From: Odontesthes bonariensis
Lineage: Eukaryota; Chordata; Actinopteri; Atheriniformes; Atherinopsidae
Direction of reading: 5' to 3'
NCBI RefSeq assembly: GCF_027942865.1
Contig: NC_134529.1
Location: 16,668,467-16,732,466 of the forward strand
DNA length: 64,000 nucleotides
Below the pieces are notes generated by a model. That model ran no database searches, was not told the DNA's origin, and was given only the letters and a program-made list of their open reading frames with translations. Made by a program: the position numbers and the translations under genes. The first letter of the stretch is position 1, and the number at the start of each line of letters is the position of its first letter. Positions 12,501 through 25,200 of the stretch are shown piece after piece.

Positions 12501-15500
12501 AGAAGAGATAAAAGGTGAATATGACATGTATACTTGCCAGGTGACCAGAAATGGAATCAGAAACTAGAGTTAAGTAATGCTCTTTGTCTGCTGGGTGAGT
12601 AAAAACGCAACTCTGTTTCTTTTGCCTTCAGCTGGATGAAAAGTCAGCAATAGAGTTTGAGCAAGCACCGACTTAGTCGACTCAAAAAAAACTTATTAGA
12701 TATTCTGCCTTCTTCGATGCCCACCGTTAAAAAAAAAAAAAAGCAGCTGCAGTGATTGCCTCCCAGCAGTTGTTTGGTCTTCCTGATGCCTCCCCCTCGT
12801 ACCTTCACAGGCCTGTTCCTTACTGTGCCTCTCTGTGTTTGTGGCTTCGTAGAGGGGTCAGCAGCGCGTGGCCATGGTTTACTCAGTGGGTGGTTAAAAG
12901 CAGCCAGTGTTTTTGCCTACCAAATAACTTATGATGGGAAAGACTGATTTACATGGCAGGAAATCAGGGCAATTTGAACATCCACCTCACTGAGCCACGA
13001 GTGGAGCGGGAGAGACGCACAGCTGGGTGGATATCGTGTGTGCGAGTGTCTGTGCGTGCGGAAGAGAAGAGTGTGACAGAATGGGGAAACTGATAGACGT
13101 TTTTTTAAAAAAATTTTTATCTTAGAAGTCGGCCTGGCGACACACAGTTGCTCGCAAGTACGTGTTGGGGTGTTTATGAAGACACATGCTGTAAAATGTG
13201 TCTGTAAGCGTGTGCGCAGGGAGCTGTAGCGTGCTCCTGATCACAGGAATCTGAAGTGTTCTGTGTGTCGGGAAGTGGGAGACTGTCCAAGCTTCTTATT
13301 TTTACATCCACGCATCAAAGACTGACGCCACAATGGGAGTATGTGTGCGTTTTCAGGATGTGTTACCGTGTGTGTGTGTGTGTGTGTGTGTATAAGTGCA
13401 GATCACATGCCTAAGAGCCTACTGTGGACTTCAGCTGGTTTCAGATGGTTTTTTTTTTCTCCTCAGCATGGTGACAGAGAGTCTGCTGTGGTCACTTCTT
13501 TCTCTAATAATAGAGCCATGACACAATCTTTACCACGCAGGCCCATATTTAATTTATTATTTCATACGTGTATCTATAGATATACAACATTTATTACAGA
13601 AGGAATAGAAATGGTAGCTCTATATCTGTGTTTTTGTTCGTAGCATATTAACATAATGAGCAAAGTATGTAGTGCTTGAAACCACTTGTTGCTTTTTTAG
13701 TGCCTTAAGTAACAAATTAACCTGCAAAAGAATTAAAAAAAAAAAAAAGGAAAACGGGCAAAGAGGAATAGATAAAGGAACGAACACGGTGCTATTTCCA
13801 AAAGAAGAGCATTTGAATGTTTTCAGATAATTTAAATCAACATTCCAATGTTTATTAGAAATAGTAGCATGATATCTGATGGCTTGATCAAGAACTTCTA
13901 TTGCTTTTGAGGAAAAAAAGGTGTACCAACTTTCTGACGAGGGTCACGAAAGATTGGGGAAAGTTGTTCGAAACCCATTTTTTATGGCGAACATCTTAGA
14001 AGAATTTTGGTTGGATGGCAACATGTCAGTATCCTGACTGGGAAGATACAGAAACAAATCAGACTCTCCTTTCCCAACTGTTTTTAGAACAAATTCTTGG
14101 CTTTTCATTTCATATACAAAGCCTGCCTTCTCACATTTTGCATGTTGTTTTGGACATCCGCCCAACAAACTGGTTTGAAACGGGCAGCCTTTGATCCGAG
14201 AGGATTTACATAAGATTACGAAAGACGCCGTTTATTTGTGAAGTAACACCAATTTTTTTCTTTGTATCTCCACACTTTCAAGCCTAATTTATCACCTGGC
14301 TAACTTGTAAGTAGCTCTTAACTGCTGTAGGCTGCTAGGAGTGTTTGGCCAGTGAGGAGCGACGGCCTGAGAGACACGGGGAGAGAAGACAAAGGCAACA
14401 AAAAAAAAAAAAAAACAAGAGAAAGGAAAAACAAGCCAATCATGTTTATTATTGCTGGCCTGGATATTTTCCTAAGTTTGCTTAAGCAGTCACCTCCCTT
14501 GAAAACAAAGTAGTGTAATGGAGAGCGGCTTTGCATTTGTGGGAGATTTCAAACGGCTGGTCTTGACAACACTGGGATGGATGGTTGGACTGAGGAATGA
14601 AAGGATGTGGAGACTTGTTGGGGGAGTTTTTTTTTTTTTTAACCCTTTTTGGTCGCCTTAAAGATTATTAATTCATTAGTGAGTCTTTGTTGTTGTGTTT
14701 GCAGGTGAAATTATGCGTCTGCACTAAAATAGAGAAAATGTGGCGTAACTAATGTGCTTGCAAACCCTTCTTAAATATAAACTATTCTCATCTTCCCTCT
14801 GGCCTCCCTTTTCTGCAGGCATCTGGACAGGATGTCAGTGAGGGGTTTGGACCCCACCTGTCCCCCCTCTATAAAGCGTGAGCCCTCCAGCCCCAGCCCC
14901 AGCTCTCAGGGTGACGTCAGCCCAGCCCAGCCCAGTCCGGGAAGCTCCTCCTCGGACACAAACTCCAGCTTTGGTCCCCTCGCCAAGGGCCTTCATCATA
15001 GCAATGGGCTGGACTCGATAGGCCTTCATGGCCACACTGCAGGGCTGGCCAACAATGGGGGAACAAACAGGTTGATATTAATCACACTGAATTTCTTTGT
15101 TTGATCTTATTTCAAATGGTGAATGTTGCCAGTGATATACGAGCCCATTCTTCCTCTTCTCTCCGCTTCTATCCAGGAGGTTTGAGGAGGAAGAAAGCCA
15201 GGTGAAGTGTGAATTCATGTTGGGCTCCGTGGCCAAACGGGTGTGTCTGGTGTGCGGTGATGTGGCCTCAGGCTACCACTACGGTGTGGCCTCCTGTGAG
15301 GCCTGCAAAGCCTTCTTCAAGAGGACCATCCAGGGTAAGAGAGAGAGGAAAAACACACAAAAAGGTCACACACAGGAAGACGCTCAGTTTGATAGTTTAT
15401 TGTGCATGACTGATAATGAATTCCTGCATCATATAAACCTGTTTTACAAGCAGCATGGTGCAGATGGAGTTGTACCCCAAGCGTTTGTTTAGGTATAAAC

Positions 15501-18500
15501 AAGCCCTGATCATCTATCTCACAGCCTTGGCATCCTGCCTTCAAAACTGCAGAAGGGCTTTAAATAAAGATCTGTTTGCAAACAGCTGGTTTAAAGCGCA
15601 TTGTGTATACAGTCAACACGTCGGAGTTCAGGCTTTAAAGCGACGGATAGCTATAATGGTTTTTGCTGAATGTGTTCTGTATGACTTTTTGCCTTTAAAG
15701 CTGAGCATCAAAAGCATGCAGTGGGTGTCTTTTAAAGGGATTGTACTCCACTTTGGCCCAGGTCAAGTACCTGGTGGGCTTCGTCTTGTTAGGATCTGGA
15801 GAAGTTGGCTGCTGTAAGTAGGTTCAAAGGGCAGGTTTGAGCGGCTTTCACATCGGGAGAACTGACGTCTCAGTTCATGAGATACTTCCTGTTTCTAATT
15901 GAGGGTGGCAGCAGCTGAGAGTGCCTGCAGCAGGCTGAATGTCATCGGGCTTAACCGGCAACTTTGGCAAATGAGATCTGGCAAACTGGAGGAATTTTTT
16001 TTTTCCTCGCTTTGCATGAATTATGAGAACCTCTTTCAGTATATGTCTCCCATTTAATATCCACTTGTCCAATTGTTACTGTTCAAGTCATATTTAGATT
16101 GTTTCTGAAGATTTGTGACAGGAAAAAAAAGACCATTAGATATTAGGTCTATTTTAGTGCTGATATGAGCCAAAAAGTCAGGATTGCTTAGTTAGTTGAG
16201 AATCTTATCACAATTGTAGACAATAACCATCCATTGTTGCTTTATTGTTTCCCATGGAATTACATAGAATTGTTTTCTCTTCTTTCCTCTTCCCCTCCAG
16301 GTAACATTGAATACAGCTGCCCAGCGTCCAGTGAATGTGAGATCACCAAGAGGAGGAGGAAATCTTGCCAGGCCTGTCGATTTGTGAAATGTCTGGCAGT
16401 GGGCATGTTGAGAGAAGGTCAGCTGTACACTGAAAATCCCTCTTAGACTTTGGTCCAAACCCTGTTTGCGTTGCTCTTTTTGGGATTGATCAGATGGTAA
16501 ACCTGGCAGAAGTTAGAATCCCATCCTTTGGACTGTTGACACAGAGAGTGAAGGGCAACACAGGCCCGGCTGCTTTTTCTCTGTTGTTCATTCCAGGAAT
16601 CGGTAGCATAATTACGATCAACACTTCTCTTAATAGGCCTTTTCACACAGTGGTCGTGCCTCATCAGTGCAAAAAAGATACCCTCATTTAGCCCCTGCTG
16701 GCCCCGTTGGGCAATTGACACAGAGAAAAAAAAGACATACCGCAGAGAAGGGGATCAGCGCCCAATCATTGTGGGTTTACACAGAGCGAGCTGGCACTGT
16801 AGAATCACCTGAGTGACAACAGCATTGTTGGAAAGAGATTGTGTTCCATTGTGCCAGCTTGCCCTCAGACTTTCGGCCGGTTCTGGTCTTTGGCTACCTC
16901 GATAGCGCGCTCAGAGGCACATTAGTTGTTCACCATCATTGACCCCCACTGCTTCTTCTGTACTTACACACAGGACAGTGATGTGCAACAAAGATGCATC
17001 ACTCCCAGCCTAAAGACTGTGTGAAAAGGGCTATTGTTTCATCTAATAAACCTGTGGCGGCTCAAGCTGTAGTAGTATAAAGTCCAGTGAAATCTAACAC
17101 TTCTGACAGTAAAAAATGAAGCCACTCGTGCCGCTGTGATGTGTCTGTATAGCTCCGTGTGTGTGAGGTAACCACGGGACCGAACAATTCGTAGCGGGGG
17201 TACTAACTATTCAGCTGTGTCAGTCTTTGCTTCATTCTTGTCCCTTCCATTTAGTTTCTGGACGTGTGCCAGTTTGCGGAGGCGTGTTAGGAACACTGCA
17301 GCAGCTTGTGAGTTAACAGAGGCAGCTGTCAGCTGAAGTAAAACTGAGGAGACTTTTGTGAATGATTCTTGTCCAGCAAGTTAAGTTGCCTTCACAGTTC
17401 GTAGAACTCATTTACAGAATTTCCTCGGTTAAACTAAGGTCAAATGAAAAACGGAGTGCAACAAATCATATCAGTGATCAGTTTAGCGCGCATACCTACT
17501 TTCTGCAATGAAAACTTCATCCTACGTTGTCAAATATTTTAAATTACATCTTGCACACGCCGCTGATAGTGTGTGACAGCGGTCAGGTGCTCCTTCAGTC
17601 TGACTGTGTGACTGCTGCCTGGTGACATATTATTGTCCAGATTTAGAAGTGACTCAGAAAGGAAAACATTAGCGGCCTCCTACTGTACAGGCCACTTGTT
17701 GCCTTTTGTGTGCGGCCTAGAAAAGATAATACAGTGGGAAGCAGATAAAACGTGGGAGTGTGTGATAGTGAAAGCAAAGGTTATGCATTCATTTGTTTTC
17801 AGAATTAAATCCCATTTTACTAAGAAAGAGTTAATGAAGAGAGGCTTATGGCCAGTTTAGTTTATTCAAGTAGTCGACAATAATTCAGTGGCTGTCACAT
17901 CAATGTCTACAAAGCAGACAGTAAAGCAGTAAACCAGACAGAAAGTAAGTTATGAAAACGGCAATGTGCCAACTGAAAAGGGCCATTACTCATTCAGTCT
18001 GTCAGGGATAAACATTTCTGTTTATAGGGCTGACTCTGTTGTTGCAGTCCAGCCAAAAAGAAAGTTGTCATTTTAATGGGTCTCAGAAAGAAGCAGAACC
18101 TGTCCTTTCACAGCATCATAAGGCTGATACCTGTTCTACTGTTCACGTTGTGGTGCTTGATCAGGAGCTGTTAGTGCTCCAGTGACCGTTTCCAGCGGTC
18201 ACAGGTCTCCATTTGCAACTTTCCAGTTGAGGGATTTTAATGACTAACGGCTTCCAAGTATGGAGGCAGGAGGGCTGGTGGAGGAAGAAGAAGTCACAAG
18301 ACTTTGTAACGGCATAGATAAAATCTGTTGTTACACCTTTATTTAACTCTTGCCTGTTTGATTAGGTTTTTAAATGCATATTTTTACAATGTTAGGTGGC
18401 ATACTTTATTCTTCCACAGGAAGCTTATATTCCATTTTCTTGGTTACCATAGTAATATATCCTATGACACTTAAGTCATCAGCTGAGAATGTTTGGCTAA

Positions 18501-21500
18501 GGTCTCATGACCTCAAATTTGAACATTGAGGGCCCTCCTATGACCTCTATTGGACCATTTGCTCTGATTTTAAAACCCTATGCTAAAGAGGTGCCCTGTG
18601 CTTTAAAAGTGATCCTGACCATTGGTACATGTGTTAATTAGAGAAGGAGGTTGCTCTAAGCTGACCACGACCCCTTCACTTGTTCGTGAACTCGCCGTCT
18701 CTAGCTTCCACATGTTGAGGGATTACAGGATGTGGAAATTATTCATTAAATAAGATATGATTGCAATAAATTTGAAAAAAAAAGTCACTTTTTAGTATGC
18801 ACTGCAACACAAGTGCATAAGCTTGTATTTTTTTGTCACATGCGTAGTGACATTTCATATGAATTATGGAAGCCCAGATGTTCGTGGCTTTACTCATTTT
18901 GCCACAAAACCTTTTCAATTTCAAATCAGGCGTGACTCGGCTTTTAAAACTGACTCGTGTCAACCAGAGTGTTCAGCTAAAACTGTCAGAGTGTCAGTTG
19001 TAAAAAAGTAATATGGACCAACACTGAACACATACTGTTGTCTTTACTTTGAGGGACTATCATCTTTTCAGGAATTTTTCTTTTCGCCTCCAGATAACGC
19101 GTTTACACTTTCTTTGATTGTTTGACTTGATTGTCACCCTCTCACATTTTGTGGGGTCAAATCTCTCAGCCCGTACCAATCCAATGGATTCGATCTCATG
19201 GAAATGGCGGCCAAAACTATGAAAATACGATCCCGGGTTGTAGTAAAGTTGAATGATGTTTTAATGCCACCTACTCATCTCTAAATGCACGGCAGCATTT
19301 TGTCACCGCATACAGTAAGTTATGGAGACACAGAATTATAACATGTTTACATGCGTTTGCGTAAAAGAGTGCGTTTAAACATGTCAGTCAGCAGTCGCAT
19401 TGGTGCTCACACCTCTGCGTGTTTTCCCGAGTGTGTGTCCTTTTTCTAAATTAGCTGCGTTTAATAGGGCAGGGGCATCAACAGCATCCCAGTCTGCCTC
19501 TCAGCCGCCCTCCTCTCTCGACCCCCTTTGCTTTCCCTCCTTCCTCGTAAATTCCTCCAGATGCCTTGTGGGATTCCTGGACCTCCGTGAAATGCGAACT
19601 GCCCCTCGTAACTCCTGTCGTAAGCGCCCTCGTAACGCGCTTCATCGTGTCTCGTAACGCCCCTCTTCCCTGGAGAGGCCGCAGTAAACTGAGGCATAGG
19701 GAGCTGTGAGGTTTAATGGGGAGAGTCAGAGCCACATTAAATACAGAGCTAAAAGACATATAGACCCCGGCCAGGATTTGATTAAGCCCTGTTTAGTGGC
19801 TTTTTCCAAAGTTGTATGTTGCCTCTTAGGGCAGCGAAGACATGCATGTTCACAAAGTGTGAGCATGATTTTTTTAAAAATACAGTTTGTGAAGCAGATA
19901 AAAATGTGCTTTGGCATTTGTATGGTTTAATTTCCGAAGAAATGTGGGCAGTGATGTACCAATACTATTTTCAAGCACCTCCCTATGATGTCTTAAACTG
20001 TGCTCTCATATACTGTAAGCATCACCACCAGGTACTGTGTACGGCTGATGATGATCGGTATTTGTCGACAACAAACCGTTTCCTGGGAGTGTAATGCTGC
20101 AACAGTGATGTTGGTGGAGGCAGCCATAAGTACTTTTATCGCAACATCCGAGAATTCTGGGATTGTTTATGGTAAACTCATCGTGGCCTCAGAACTGGTT
20201 GAACTAGATTCTGCGTATATCCGCGCCGGGATGCTGTGGAAAGCTTCTCGCGTGAAAGTCCAAACACCCTACAAAGATGGCGAAATATGGCGATACGGTG
20301 AAAGCGGCAAAACAAGAATTGTCCTCTGAGTAGTCCGTGGGCTGTTCAGAAGAACAAGAGGAGGTGTTTGTATCTGTTTTGTTATCCACCAAAGCTATTT
20401 TTGGCCTTTCGGTTGTCAGCACATTCCGCTGTGAAATGTTACCCTGAGTCCGGATGTAGAGGTCTGTCCCATTTTAATACAAACAAATGTGCTTTGCAAA
20501 CAAACCTCAAACCTATCTGTCAATGCAAAATTATATCTAAGAAACAGGAAATCGTTGCCAGTCTTATCCACGCTCGCCCCTAAAGACATAAACTCTGGGC
20601 AAAGGACTGATATTAGACAAAGAACCACCCTCTTCTTTTGTACTACACTCTTTATGTTTTCGCAGCTTTGGTGATTTTTAATATTCTGAAAACAGATTTC
20701 CTCTTTCATCTGGTACACTTTTCAGTTTGGATTTTCCATATATTGTTTTTGACCCCTGAAAAAGAAAGGTGAATTAGTGTGACATTTATTTGATTGTTAT
20801 TCCCCACGTTTTGAATATATTGCAATGATATTGTAATTGTCCATGCTTCTCGCCCCACTAATTGTGTAGTGGAAATCTAATATCAAGATCCTGTTTTTTT
20901 TGCACATTTTGTGGAGGCTGCACAACCACATTTGTGTCCCCGGTTTCACAGTGAAGTCAGCTAACGTGTGGCCGTCATAAAGTCCACATCAGAGCATTTT
21001 TGCATCTGTTGATTTCACAGTGCGACTGCCCCTTAGCCCTCACACAGTTGGTGGGAGCGCGCTTCAAAGTCAGCGAGTCTGCAGGTATGAAGATGGGGAT
21101 TTAACCATAGATAAACGGAAGGAGACACAGACCTGCAGAAATGGAAAGCAGTTCAAGAAAGAGGAAAAAAAAGATCAACTAACATGCATGACAGTGACAC
21201 TTTGTCATTTAGTTCGATCAATCCATCATCTCTTCCATTTAATCTATCTCCGTTCATGGGACATTATGTTAAAAAGCAAAGATTCTATAAGATTATATTG
21301 AATTATATGTTATGGTAATTGCATACCTATAAAATGAGACAAAATAGCTTTACAAACCAATGGCACGGAACCGATAAAACCTCTCCACACATTTTCCACG
21401 CCTGATTAAGAAGACCCTGTGCCATTTATTGTTCTTAATATTGGTGCGTGCTTTCCATAAATATGGCCACAAGTCAGAATTAGAACAGCAGGCTGCAGGT

Positions 21501-21786
21501 TCAAAGGGATGGAGTTTTAGTAGGAGGTGTCAAGAGGAGAAATAATACCCTCCGCGTGTTTACCGCAGATGCCATTATAGAGCTATTCTGGGCCACTATG
21601 GCTATTTACACTATACTGGCCAAGTAACCCAACACCACTACTGCAGGCTTCCTGAGTCACATACTCACCACCTGAATAAAGCATTTTCTGTGCAGATGGT
21701 GGTTGACATTCATGATATGTTTCTCCTCCGTGACTGCTATCAGCCCCTCCTCATCTAACGGTCCACTTTGCACACACACACGCACG

Positions 21787-21833
<47 letters not shown>

Positions 21834-22136
21834 CTATATCCCCATTGTCATGGTGACAAGGTTGCACCGTTGCTTGTTAAGTTGAGCATTTGTCACTGGC
21901 TGCTCTAAAGTCGTTGGGTGTCGTGTTTCAGAATGCGTGCTGCCCAGCCAGCATTGGACTTTCCCTGTCCAGTCTCCTTGGGGTCGACAGTACATATGTG
22001 CTGAGGACTGGCCGGCGTGCCGATAGTTTACTGGGTTTAACACGGTGCTTTTTCTGATGGCGGACTTGTTTGAAAGTCTAGTCAATGTCAATTACTTATA
22101 AGAAACATCATTGTAATAAACTGACTCCAGAACGGA

Positions 22137-22206
<70 letters not shown>

Positions 22207-25200
22207 AAGTTGTTTGAGGTCTGTTATTTCATTTCCAAAATCCAATGTTCTTTAACCTTTAATTAGAATAACTTTGATTTAATTCTTACTTTATAATCTC
22301 ACAATCTAAAAAACCCTTTCCTAAAATCATTACATCAGGCAAGGCTGTTTTTGCTTGCTTCTGTTCATTCAAGTCGCTGTGATATATGACGCCTTCGTTA
22401 ATACTTAATCCTGTGATTTGGTGTACGCAGGTGTGCGTCTGGACCGGGTTCGAGGTGGCAGACAAAAGTACAAGAGGAGAATAGACGCAGAGAACAGCCC
22501 GTATCTGCACCCGCAGAACACCTTGCCACAGAAAAAAACATGTACGTACAAATCACAGAGAGGTACTCGTTCTCGATGGATTTCTTTATTTTGAGTGTGA
22601 GCGGGTTGTAGTCTGAGAGTTTACAAGTTACTCTTTTCCATTCAAAACGAGCCAATATCACAGGACAAGTGCTGTCTCGAACTTAAGTGCATGGCAATTT
22701 TGTCAAATGATGAAAAATGTTGAGGGGAGAAAAATGAATCATAACTTTAGCAGTGGAGAAAAACAGCTTTGAAATGGCTCAAAGTGACACATAGACATGG
22801 AAAATCAATAGGATGAGAGTAAGAGCAGATGTAAGCTAGACAGATGTAAAGAGCTAACACCAGGTAACACAATTTCACAAATATGCTATCAAGCCCATTT
22901 TAGCCCATGCTATCAAGACATTTTTCAGTGTTCGGTTCCAAGTGGCTTTAAGTAGCTGGCAACACTGGCTTTAACCGATCAGAGCAGCAAAACATGGAAT
23001 GTAGTGCTGGGAGGTTGAAGAAGCAGTTCATATCGTAATGACCATTCTAAATCAATGGCAGCCATCTTAGTTACTTTTACTGAAGTGCCTAAATGGTGCT
23101 TCTCTGTACAATCAGGTGTCAAACCCACCTCATTTAGACAAACTGTTGTGACTCAGCTGAGCCTAACTCTCCTATAACCACTGATGTCAGCGGGTCTACC
23201 GTGGTGAAAACACCTCTGACCTCTCACTGCTCAGACATAATCTTTCTGCAGGTGTCCTGGGGTCTCATGCAATGGATTCATTGGGCTCTGTGGCTCGCAG
23301 AGGGAGGCCTCTGTAGATCGAGCTGGTTTCAGTACATCTTACGGATGTTGGTCAGGTTGACGTCTGCAGAGTTTTGAATCCAGTTCAGTGCCTTCAGCTC
23401 TTTGCTGCAGCTTTTTTGTAGTGTGTCACAGTTGAGGAGAGCCTTTGTCATAATTAATGATGTCTGTGACTGTTTCTTATTTTAGTTATTGGTTGTGTTT
23501 GATGTGTGTCTTTGCTTTGTCTTTTCTTTCCGCCTCTTGTGACTTTTTCAAAGGAGTCCGTAATCTCGCCGAGATTAGCTGATTGGTTAAACGGCTGTAA
23601 TAATACCGGAGTAAACTGCAGTAATGATAATCTCTCTCTTAGTCTCTCTAGGTGGTGCTGTTGAGAACAAGGTGGTATCTCTGCTGCTCGTTGCCGAGCC
23701 GGAGGGCATCTTCGCCATGCCGGACCCCACAGTGCCCGAGAGCGACATCAAGGCTCTGACCACGCTGTGCGACCTGGCTGACAGAGAGTTGGTGGTTAAC
23801 ATCGGCTGGGCCAAACACATCCCCGGTATGATTCAGGCTGAGCCCCCCTGTCTAAATCACTCAGTTGTTCACTCACACAAGCCACCACACACATTAGGCC
23901 CACTAAGTCTTTAATCAGATAAGAGGAGGGATTGTTCTGACTTGTGGATGCCAAGACACTCACTGGCAGCCCAGAGGAGGGAGGGAGTGTTGGCTTGGCT
24001 GTGTGTTTTCTGTCAGTCATCCTCTATATATGTCTGTCTGTGTGTGTGTGTGTGAGTGTGTGTGTGTATTTATATATATATAAATATATATATATATGCT
24101 CTAAATTGCATACATGCCCTCGCTGAACAAAGTGCGTTTCCACTCCAACAAGATGACCAGTGGCTACATGAAGTTTTAATTTATTTCCAGCTGTCAGAGT
24201 TACAGAAATCCTCCTGGCCCTTGGAACACATTGAGCTTGTCCTCTGACAAAGATAACTCTAGGGTTGTCCATAAGGTTTGAATGAAAAATGGCAGGGAAG
24301 TGCACTTTTGACGGCAAAGTTTAAAATGTTGTACGCAGTTGCCATCACGTGCAAGAGAGGTTTTCGGTGTGAATAAACTTAGTCGCCAAACTCAGAAAGG
24401 ACACAGATGAGCTCCAGGCTCTTTGGGAGCGTGTTCGGGACCTTTGTTTGTTTTTTTGTTTAAAGCATTCCAAAATAACAAGACAAAATGTTCTGAATTC
24501 TCTGAAACTGCTAAAGAAAGGGCCGATTAATACCAGCAGTTTCTTTTCTCGGCGTGTAAATGATCCAGGATGGAAATTTTTATTGTTTTGGAAAAGGAGG
24601 TACGGGTGCCTGTTAGTCCAACCATCAGGCCAAAACCCAAACATATATTCACAGTCACATTCATGGCAAATCTTCACTCTGGAAGCATTTTTACTTAAAA
24701 GAAAAAAAAAAAGGGATTCTGATTTTATCTTCTAATGCCTGCCAGTCCAATTTCTATTGATTTAGTAACATCCCTGCGGAGGTTGTTGGCCAGACTTACT
24801 CCCAAAAAATGGTAGAAGACTTTATTTTGATGTGAAGCGGAGAGCCACATATCTCAGGTTGGCTTCCTGAAGAAAAACTTTGAATAATTCACAGTAGTTG
24901 GCGCAACCTTACGAGAGGCATCTGGAACAAAGGGTTATTTTTACTGCCTCCGCTAAATTCCCCTCCGTCCGTTCTTCATATCTCTTTTCCTGCGACTGCT
25001 TTATCAGCCGTGTTATCCGCACCCAAAACATCAGCAGGGACACACCTGGGTCTTTTTGTTGATGTCTTGTCTCTGAAACGCTTACAAAACAAACAAAGCA
25101 GGTGTGCGTGGGCTTGTATCTCATCTCTGTATTTCTACCAACAAAGTGGACAGGAGGCAACACATTTGTGTGCCCTGCTGTCCCTCATCAGCATTTCCAT

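Larger units (their letters stand above)
9538..14818 (+). other. ERR intron 1
   Basis: A 5.3 kb intron with a Tc1-like fossil near 10.2 kb and a (TG)n run at 13368-13391. Otherwise there is only simple sequence, including A-runs near 12728, 13738 and 14400. I see no embedded gene. Confidence 0.6.
16418..22430 (+). other. ERR intron 4
   Basis: A 6.0 kb intron between the second zinc finger and the C-terminal-extension/hinge exon. It holds a (CA)n and a very long (TA)n microsatellite near its 3' end and a patch with four TCGTAA words at 19605-19665. I see no embedded gene. Confidence 0.6.
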
